Part shown: positions 41,301 to 51,513 of the stretch, one piece after another | How positions within the stretch are numbered: position 1 is the stretch's first letter | Layout of the letters: every line of letters starts with the position of its first letter | Source: Pseudeuparius sepicola | Lineage: Eukaryota; Arthropoda; Insecta; Coleoptera; Anthribidae | Assembly (NCBI GenBank): GCA_963920635.1 | Contig: OY987301.1 | Span: forward strand, 47,591,820 to 47,655,819 | Reading direction: 5' to 3' | Length of the DNA stretch: 64,000 nt | The notes under the pieces: model-generated | What the model was told of the DNA's origin: nothing | Database searches by the model: none | What the model saw: the letters and a program-made list of their open reading frames with translations, nothing else | Translations under genes and position numbers: made by a program

Positions 41301-44300
41301 TGGGTACGAGACTGCGTTCAGCTAAATTTACGACACAGCGAGGGATGACATGATTTTTACCCGGCCAACTTCGAGTGCTTAAGTCGATGTAAACGTCATC
41401 AGAAAAATCATTGGTGTGAACAGAAATATGACGCATGTGTTGAGCGGGAATTACGGTGGTTTCTTTGGCACATAAAGCAACCTTCTTTGATGGTAATTGA
41501 GCAATTTTTGGTATAATAGTTTTGCTAATATCCGATGTATTACTACTAAATAATCGTATTTGATTGCCGTGAATAAATACCATGACACGGTCATTATTTA
41601 CAAAAGGTTGTCCGATGATAATAGGGACACTCTGTATGTGGTCGGGAACAATTAATGCGACAACATTAACGGTAGCTAAGTCAACTGTCAATCCTACAGA
41701 AGTCTTGGCGTTAACGAAAACAGAGCCCCCTCCGTAACCAAATAATCGCGCCATTGTTGGTTCATGCCGTAAGCATAATTGTTCAGAAATTGACATTTTT
41801 ATTGTGACAGCGCCGCAACCACTATCTACATACCCTCGTAACGGGTACCCATTTATTACACAATCAATAAAGTAACAATCGGTGGCAGTGCTGTCCGGAC
41901 ATTTCGTTAACCTAAAGACTGGTACGCACTTACCATCACCTTGACGATCGTGGTATTTGCGCAATGGTAGCTGCGGTCTTGTTTTGCATGTGCTAGCTTC
42001 GTGACCTAGCAGATGACACTTTTGGCACTCGACACGTCGATTTGGACATTGCGATTGGAAATGTCCGCGCATCTTGCAGTTGAAACAGTGCACTCTTGAT
42101 AAATCATGGTGTTTTTGATGCGGCGGCTTATATTTCGACCCCAGCGTATGTCTCAAGTCCATTCTAGGTACACGTCTGATAGAACTTTCAACCGCTTTCG
42201 TGACGGGTTGTTTTTCATCGCGTAACATCGATAGGTACTCCTCGTAAAGGGCCTCCGGCGTTACGTAGCGACCTGCGCGCGCACTGTTTTGGATGGTGAC
42301 ATTAGTTATACCGTCAATTATACATGAAACCGCATTTCGAGCAGTTATGTTGCAAGTGCGAATTAACTCCATTTTCTTAAAATAATACGTTGTCATCATT
42401 TCTTCGGGTTTCTTTGTTCTCTCCAGCATCTTTCGCAGTGCGGCGGCATAGTCTACATGTACGGGAAACGTTTTGATTTATAGAGTTTTCCATTCAGCCC
42501 ATGTCGTCGGATAGCTCGTTAAGCTGTGGCACCACGATTTCGCCATCCCTTTTAGTCTTGCTTGCATTTGATATACAGTGGTTATGTCGTCCCAGTTGTT
42601 AATGTTTTTAATTTGGTCGACCTTCTCTAACCACTGATATGCCGATGTGCTTTCATTTTCCGGGTTGAACTCAGGTATGCAGTCACTCCGGATCGGCAAA
42701 CGTTAATGTTCTGACTGTACCCCATGTCTATTGATCATATTCTCCAGCAACTTCTCAATGTTGTCAATTCTGGATTCAACAGAGGTAGAGGTAGATGGTG
42801 GAATCGCAGATGAAAAGCTGGGTTCAATTATTGGACTGCCATGACGTATTATAGTAATTTCAGGCGTTAAAGACCGAGGAAGGTTTGTAGACGTACGTAA
42901 CTGCCTACTTGTTGATGGTATCTTTTTTGGTCTGCTGTCGTCAGCAGGCTCGGTGGCTTTTCTTTTGTCCTGGCTTTTTGATCGGCGTTCATTGTTTTGT
43001 TGATCGTTAGCAGGAGAATTATTATCTGAACTGTCAGAACTGCTGGTGGAATAGGTTCTCCTTCTTCCCATTGTGTTTACGTAACACACAATTCACTTAT
43101 CACAAATTAAACACAATAATGTCCGCAATAGGTTGTCCGTAAGTTCACCCCGCACCTGAACTGTTATCTACGTGGAATAAACGGTATCGAATTATGGTTT
43201 TACAAGTTTATTGGAATTCTAAAATATGGAATACAAAATATACGTTCTAATGCTTATGCTAGCCCGAAGGGATCTGCCGTGAGAACCACCGCCGTCCCGA
43301 CTTCAGGTCCCTCCCTCCGGGTGACATGACACAGGGCCTGGTTAGTGTCTCAACCCGGGCACCGGCCGTTATCAACTCTACGGGCGTTCCGAATTGAGAT
43401 TGGCTAACACCGTAATATCAAATTAATCGTTTTTGCATAGTGGCTTGGAAACGTAAGCCCCATAATGTTTGACGTTTTTGCATAGAGTGCCTTGGAAACA
43501 TAAGCCCCATAATGTTTGACATTTCTGCATAGAATGCCTTGGAAACATAAGCCCCATGTAACGTTTGATAGTTTAGTATAATTTTAAGTGTCACGGATAC
43601 TTTATTTTACTGAAAAAATGTCATTTTCACATGAAGAAAAGCGTGGCTTGGAAACGTAAGCCCCATAATGTTTGACGTTTTTGCATAGAGTGCCTTGGAA
43701 ACATAAGCCTAGTTACCCATTGTTGCGAAGTGTGCTTTGGAATATTGTTTAACGGTTCAGTAAAAATTCAGTTAATGTTAAATTTATCGATTAAATAAAT
43801 CATAAACGTACCACGAGAGTATGATCTGAGACCTTGTTATTTATTCGTCATTTGCAATATTATAACACATTAACACTAAAAGAGTCAAACTGGAAGCACA
43901 AGAACAACAAAAACCTAGACGAGTAGACAATCCTGTTTTACAATAAATGTTCAATTTGTCCTCCTTGTTCCTCAAGGCACAATGCAGCACGTTTATTTAA
44001 ATTGTTTATGGCTCGTCCAATATCCCTTCGACGTCATTTATATTTGAGGAATAATAAATTTGAATCATGTCACGCTTTTCTTCATGTGAAAATGACATTT
44101 TTTCAGTAAAATAAAGTATCCGTGACACTTAAAATTGTACTAAACTATCAAATGTTATATGGGGCTTATGTTTCCAAGGCATTCTATGCAGAAATGTCAA
44201 ACATTATGGGGCTTATGTTTCCAAGGCACTCTATGCAAAAACGTCAAACATTATGGGGCTTACGTTTCCAAGCCACTATGCAAAAACGATTAATTTGATA

Positions 44301-47300
44301 TTACGGTGTTAGCCAATCTCAATTCGGAACGCCCGTAGAGTTGATAACGGCCGGTGCCCGGGTTGAGACACTAACCAGGCCCTGTGTCATGTCACCCGGA
44401 GGGAGGGACCTGAAGTCGGGACGGCGGTGGTTCAACATTATGGGGCTAATGTTTCCAAGGCAAAAACGTCAAACATTATGGGGCTTACGTTTCCAAGGCA
44501 CTCTATGCAAAAACGATTAATTTGATATTACGGCAAGAAAAACAAAGTAAAGCATAATGTGTGACATCATTTTAACCAGAAAAAAATCCTCTTTTCAAAA
44601 GTTGAAAAATCCAATATGGCGCCCATAAGAAAAATAAAAGTTGATTGTCATATCTTTGACCAGGGTGGCAAGAAAAAAATGCGAGGTCATATTTAGATTC
44701 CTTGTAATGTTTAACTTAGAAATGTCCAGCGCCATTCGTTTTCGTTTAAAAAAATAAAAACGAAAACGACAATTTTCAGTTTTTTTCGCATTATTTTCAA
44801 AACGAAAAGGGCCAGCCAAAATTTCTTTTTACCATGTTACTCGGCATCAAATTCCGCAACTTTGCCCCAATTTAACCGACCTCGTATCTCTTAAGATAAC
44901 CAAGATCCCCATGCATACTCGAAATACGGTCACCCTGTATAATGCATATGTACAGTCTAGGATGACCTATGGTATTATTATTTGGGGAACTCTGTACACA
45001 TTAATAGGATTTTTATATTATAAAAAAGGCATATGTAACATTTTTAAATTAAACTCTAGGCAAAGTTGTAAAAGTTATTGACAAAAAAAAACACTTTTAC
45101 GAAGTTTGCCAAATAATATTTTAAAACAGAAGTTGAAACATTATCTGTTGGAGAAGGCATACTATGACATAAGTGCATTTTTTGATGATCTCTACACATA
45201 TGTTTTAATCGAGGTTTTTACGTACGTTGTATTCTTGAATTCTGATCAATAATTTTTTATGCTGGCCACAGTATATAATTGTATTGTTTTGTAAGAAAGT
45301 ATTTCAATGCTTTTATATGTATATGTATTTGTAATTACTAATTTTATAAATTTTGACACGTTCTATATCCCAAAGGGGATCTTGTAAGATGGAACAAATA
45401 AATGCTATTCTATTCTATTAATTTCTTTTCACTACTAATACTTAATAATTTAAGGGTTTGCGACACAGGCTCTGCTTAGACTATAAATAGGGTAGAGAAG
45501 AGAAAATAGATAGAGAAAAAAAATAAAGATAAAACTTGTAGAGAAACACGAGTAACTATATCTAGTTAATATTTTCCAATATACAGGTTGGTCCAATTAT
45601 GTATGGGCATGTGCCTTTGAGTGGTGAGTCAAAGTGTTTTTTTTTAATGGAACACCTTGTATTTTATTACATTTTTTAAGTACTTAAAGAGAATAAATAT
45701 GTTTTTGATATAGGGTATATTGAGGGTCTAACTTAAAAGGTTAGGGAATTATTTATATTTTATTATAAGAAAGAGCCTCAAAAAGACCGATTACTTGAAT
45801 AAAGTGTCAAAGTGTCACTGATTAAGCTGTAAAACATAAAAAGACTTTTTCTGTTAATTTTTGGATCACTGGAAATAGTGGAACTAGTTGAAAACCTACC
45901 TGAACCGCCATCAATAAGCCAATGTCATAATTTATTAATATAATAATAATATGCCATAACTTTATACAATATGTTTTTTTATTATCGATGGTGTTCCTCT
46001 ACAAGTTTGCCTTTATTTTTTATCTATCTTTACTAGTATTAATAGGCCCACACACAGAGGAAAACACTCGAGACTTAACTATACCACATGCGTGGTTATA
46101 TGGGTTTAACTTAAGGGAAACACACAAAGACTTAATTGTGTGGTCTTCCCTCTGTGTGTTTGTATGTGTGTGGGACCCTTAATAGAAGGTTTGGACCACA
46201 GCGGCCTACATAACCCACCCTGTGTATGTTAATTATGTTTTTTTAATTATCTTAGATCATTCCACATTCTAACTCAAGGTACATGGTGTTTTTGTGCAAG
46301 AAACATATTGGCTTACAGCTTATGATGCTGGATGGAAACCCACATAAATATTTAGGATATGTGGCACACCCCAAAGAAGTAAGTGTTATTTTCAAATATT
46401 TCAAAAATTAAAAAGACCCTTCTGTCCGAAAATTAACATTTGGTCATAACTTTAGATTCTGAAGAACTTTGCTCAATAACTTTTTTATCTAAATGGAAAA
46501 AAATATTCTTTTCTCCTGACCACATTTTATAACATGCACTAGTCACGATTTCTGATGGACAGAGACTCAATTTCAAGATGTCATATCTCCGATTATATTA
46601 ATTATAGAGTTCAGTTTGGGCTCATTTTATACAGGGTGGTCCGAATTTTAGTGCACAAAATTTAACATGTGACAGAGAAAGCAATTCTAAGCAAAAAATT
46701 CCTAACAAACATAGGCCTGTAAACGCTTCGTTTTTAAGATACAGGGTGTTGAAGTTTCACAAAAAATTCGATTTTTATGTAGGTGCACAAGTTTTTACCA
46801 AATAAAAGTTTGCTGACTTAATTGTTACACAAACTAATTTGAATTTTCGTAGTTATTTCGAATATTATGGCAACTAAAAGTGAGATTTTGATTAAAACTT
46901 TTGTTTTTGCTTTCTTCTTTTTTTGAACTAATCTTGCAAAAGGCAACTTTGCCGCAAAACGGTGATAGATACGCAAAAATATCAAGGGAGCATTTTGATT
47001 AAAAATTAAATTCTACATCTAAAGTGAGTTTCAAATTTATCCATTATACAGGATGTTATCGTTTTTTCTGGTAATTTCATATTACTAAACCCCCATATCT
47101 CCACCACTGGTGGCATGTTGGGGTCAATACTAAGCTATCTTATGTCATGTTATACACTTATGATGTAACCAAATATGAGTTAAATACCTTTTTTAGTTTT
47201 GGAAAAAAATTAAAAAATCAATTTTTTTTTGGGAAACTTCAATACCCTATCATAGAAACGAGCGTTTACAGGCCTATGTTTATTAGGATTTTTGTGCTTA

Positions 47301-50300
47301 GAATTACTTCCTCTATCACGTGTTAAATTTTGTGCACTAAAATTCGGACCACCCTGTATAGTAGGATAGTAGGTACCTATAAATGAGATCTGGAGAGATT
47401 CCTCAGAGTCGTTAAAAAGTTATGAGCAGAAATATGAAAAATTTCATTTTGCGGTGATTTTCAAGCATTCAAGAACAAACTTCTATTAACCATATCTCCG
47501 AAACAAATTAGGGCAACCAATATGATTTTTTAAGTTCTCTTTATAATATTATAGATAACAAAAAATTACCCGACAATTTTCTGGGATTTTGCAACAAGAT
47601 CGAAGGATAGAGCACAAAACGTGAAAATTTGTACCTACCTATTTGTGATTTTCCCAATGCCTTCCGCTCAGAATCCAAGGCCACAAAAAGTAATGCTTCA
47701 AATTCAGATCAGAATAAGACCAATGATGTGGTGTAAACACCACTTTTAAATCAATTTTATCGGTCTGGGTACTGACTTAACAAAATTACCATTCCCAGAG
47801 GGTTAGTGAAAAGATTCTTAACATGTTGACCATATACAGGGTGTTCCAGAAATAAATGTAACCCTACAACGCAAAAAAATAAGAGACTCGTGTTTTTTAT
47901 TTTGCTCAAAGCTCTTAAAAAGGGGACCCAAATTTAGTTTTTGGCCATAATGTTTGAACGGATTAACCGATTTCATTTAGCTTTGGCAAGGATTGGTAGA
48001 AAATTATCGTGCATGACCTGATATTGTTAAGATTCCCTTGGCCACTAGGGGGCGCCACGGGTGCATATGCCACCTGATTTTTTAAATAAATTTTGCTTTT
48101 CCACAATTGTTTAAACATTTTATACCCCGATTACTGTAAGAAGTCCCGATTTTGTCAGATGACATTCTCCACAAAATCCCTAGGAATTTTTTGTTAACCA
48201 TGGGTATAACATTGGTATATGTGTCCCAACCAGTTAATGACGTCACTCATTGATATATGATGTGAAAAGTTACCCAAGTGATACGAAAAAAAGAGCATAA
48301 TAAAATAAAAACCCTATTGCAATCACGATTATGCCACTACAAATAAAAATAACTATGACTACAACTCATTTTAATAATAATTTCAAACGTCACGGAAACA
48401 CTTTCGTTTTGGTATTTGGTAATAATCAGCTGCTTTTGGCATCGTCTATGGGCGGACTCAGGCAAATTTAGCTTCGGTGTGTCAAAGTGACAGTGAAGGT
48501 TTTCCAGATCGTTCAAACTGGTTCAAACATTCGATAGTAAAAATATTCGCGGGTTTTCTACGTTTCGTGAGTTTTACCATCATCCGTGTTGTTCTTGTTC
48601 GTGTTACTTTTCATGTTATTAGTGCAAATGGGCTCGTTACTGACCTGAACTTATGACCCGGTTGCATTTTTTGCTGCATTGATGCCAACTTAGGATGTCG
48701 AAATTACCAATTGACAGTCCCAGTAAGGACTTCTTAAAATAATTTGAGTATATTATAAACAGTAATTGCATATTTAATTCAACATAAAAAAGTATTCTGT
48801 TTTTTTTTGTGTATGAACCGTTTTAGAGAAAATTGTGAAAACCCATGTCAATGTATCCCCGGTTGTACCAGAAGTGAATCCTACAGTGTAGAGGGTGATT
48901 CAGTTTTAAATGCACAAACTTCTAGGATCAGTAGGATACCGAAAAATATTGCCGAAAGGGAGTCGTTGTTCGTAGAAAACCACGACTATTATTATTATTT
49001 TCATGAAAATGTATTTTTTAAACACAGTATGAGGGGAAAAATGCAGCGTTTATTTTATGTGTCAAAATCTGTGTCTTGAATGATTTTATAGCTCTATCAA
49101 CACGAAAAAATTGAAAACTTAATAATTGAAAGTTAATTATAATATTATCGTACAGTTGGTGTCGGTTGAAAACAACTGTGTATAAGAATAGATACATTAC
49201 CAATGACAACTTGTTTTGTTGCATGATTTAAAAAAATATATTGTTGGCACATTCAAGGTTTTCAGTTTTTTTATACGATTTAGGTTATTTTGTAAATGTA
49301 CGAGTATCTCAGCTATATTACAATATATATCTCTATCAAAAAACTGTTTGTTATGCATTACAAAATAGGAACGACTGAATTAATATATATTGTTGGTTGA
49401 AACCGAATGATACCATTTTCTTGAGACTTTTGGAGTAATAATACTCAAGATCCATTCAACAAATTTGTCATTGTCGGAACAGAATCAAAATATCTCAAGA
49501 AAATGGCTTTACAGCGTTCAGGTTCATCTCATTTCCACCGTATTGCTCTCAAAATTAGAGAAGTGGCAGTAATATTTTACTATAAAACAGGACCTACTTA
49601 TCTATTGACAACTAGAACTTTTCTATCTGTTCGATAAGGGAATAAAATATTTTAATGCCTTTTATAACATTTAGGGCAAAAAGGAGCCATTGTGTGACAC
49701 ACCTAATATCTATATTACATTCTATAGGTTGTTGATTTTGTTATATCACATGATGGAAAATATATTTTCACATTTGGCGTTGAAGATAGATGTGTACTAC
49801 AGTGGGAAATAAAACCTAGGTACCCATTTTAACGACTCATTCTTGTTGAAGTTCTAGGAATTGACCCCCATTTTAGATCTGTTGAATTAATGCATCTACT
49901 CGGTGGTAAAGAATTAGAACCTTACTATTGCTTGTTAGAAGGTGGCAAGAATGGTTGGCTTTTCCAAGAAATTCAAGATTTGTTTTTTTATATGCAAATA
50001 TTGCAGCAGGAATTTATTGATTTCCCTAGAAGGGTTAGTGACAATATGCCGCTGAATGAATTGCCAGAGCTTGTCAGAACTTGTGGATATTATCCATCCG
50101 AATTTGAGGTATTTTAAAGCATTTCTTTTTTTTAAATTTTAATAATTTAACCTTCAGATGGAAAACATGATGATCGACATAAGGTACCGAGACTTTGATG
50201 AATCGGGCAAAGTGAGGGAAGACATAAATTTCATAGAATTTGTAAAACTGTTTATAAACCATAGACCAGCACACGGTTATCCAATGGAACGATTGAAGAA

Positions 50301-51463
50301 GTCTTTTGAAATTATGTGTAAGATGTCTGAAAAATATCGCAGAAGCAAAACTCCCATAATCAGCAAACACGATTTTGCTTATGTATTAACGCATATGGGT
50401 AGGTAACAGACTGGACTTGTACTTAAAATGTATTTATTTATTTTTCTAGGGGAACCATGCAATTTTTTTCAAAGATATCTTTCTACACTTATGAGAACCG
50501 AACAACCTGAGATAGAGACAAATTACGACTTCTTACCAGAGGTAAGAAAAGATGGTGGCCCCTGAGGGGTATCTCACTGCCCAGAATTTTGTACACCTAC
50601 TCCCAATTTTGACAGGACTTGAGAGGTATTTCCTTGGTCCCTCCAGTACTTCTTCGGTGCTTCCCTGTCTTACCTCAAGAGTACTTGGGGGAACTTGATT
50701 AAATGGTAGATAATGGTGCTAAGTTCCGTCCTCTGGTCCAGCCATGTCCTATGTTCACTCCAGTCATGTCCTGCTCCCCACCCTACCTTTCGTCCCTTCA
50801 GATAGGTACTTTCAAGCCCGGCTTCTTCGTTTTTAGTCCTACCACTCCTACTGAAAATTTGTACACTTATTGCTGGTAGTGGGATACCCCTCGGTGGTAT
50901 GTCTTAGCGCTGTTACTGCCAACTTAATCCCTCAGCATTCCGCCTTCCCACATTCTTTATTTTAGCACTAGCTTTTGGTTTCTTACCACAGTTAATTAAA
51001 CAATTACATATTTTTTATTGTTATCTGTATACAGGGTGTCCAATAATGGTACATAGAGCAACTTCATATGTATATATTTTGTGCCCAAATATTACGATTG
51101 ATCCTAACAACTACCGGTCAAAATCTCAATAGTTACCGCGATAGTTTTTTTTAATTTAATTATGGCTACATCTCCCAAAATAATCAAGCAGGCACTGTTA
51201 TGTTGCGCTGATTTTAGATCGTGCTTGTACTCGTAACTTTTTGAGTTTATCTTTTTGGTCCTGCAGGCCTATTATTTAGGGCAAAAAGTGAGTACAAATT
51301 AACTAAGGCTACTAACTTGTATTGGACATATTTACAGTCATATACTTATGAGGTTATGTTGTGACAAAAAATACCAATCTATGGGTGTAATATGTATATA
51401 TATATATATATATTTTAGATTGGTATTTTTTGTCACAACATAACCTCATAAGTATATATATAA

Positions 51464-51513
<50 letters not shown>

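Larger units (their letters stand above)
38060..43406 (-). mobile_element. Ty3/gypsy LTR retrotransposon
   Basis: Minus-strand element with LTR-like direct repeats at 38060-38304 and 43162-43406 (245 bp shared, two differences by eye), both beginning TGTTATCTACG. The left LTR probably extends beyond 38304; the right one is interrupted at 43407 by a foldback sequence. Between them are gag, protease, RT, RNase H and integrase in gypsy order. High LTR similarity suggests a recent insertion, yet the coding region has several stops and a frameshift. Confidence 0.85.
37635..44937. mobile_element. Palindromic element (CAGGGTGACCG ends, TA duplication) opened by a gypsy insertion
   Basis: Arms 37635-38057 and 44534-44937 are reverse complements over about 400 bp with few mismatches ('CAGGGTGACCGTATTTCGAG' at both ends), flanked by TA. 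The arms meet at CTTTGTTTTTCTTG / CAAGAAAAACAAAG, so before the inner insertions it was an almost perfect ~830-bp palindrome. Confidence 0.85.
37200..45420 (+). pseudogene. Jockey/CR1-like RT fragment split by a 7.3-kb nested insertion
   Basis: 37225-37634 encodes a degraded palm end and thumb ('ILNVSKTKLMNWN', 'VSFLGVLLDGMLDWRDHI'), where the YADD position reads 'YVDD' followed by a stop. The frame stops at the TA target of the palindromic element and continues at 44938 with 'YNAYVQSRMTYGIIIWGT' and, after damage, 'LKQKLKHYLLEKAYYDI'. It is the outermost layer of this nest. Confidence 0.65.

Noticed and set aside
48807..49079. 90-residue Cys-containing ORF in intron 13
   Set aside because: Considered a small zinc-binding protein, but the Cys pattern is irregular and low-complexity Tyr runs follow; no support.
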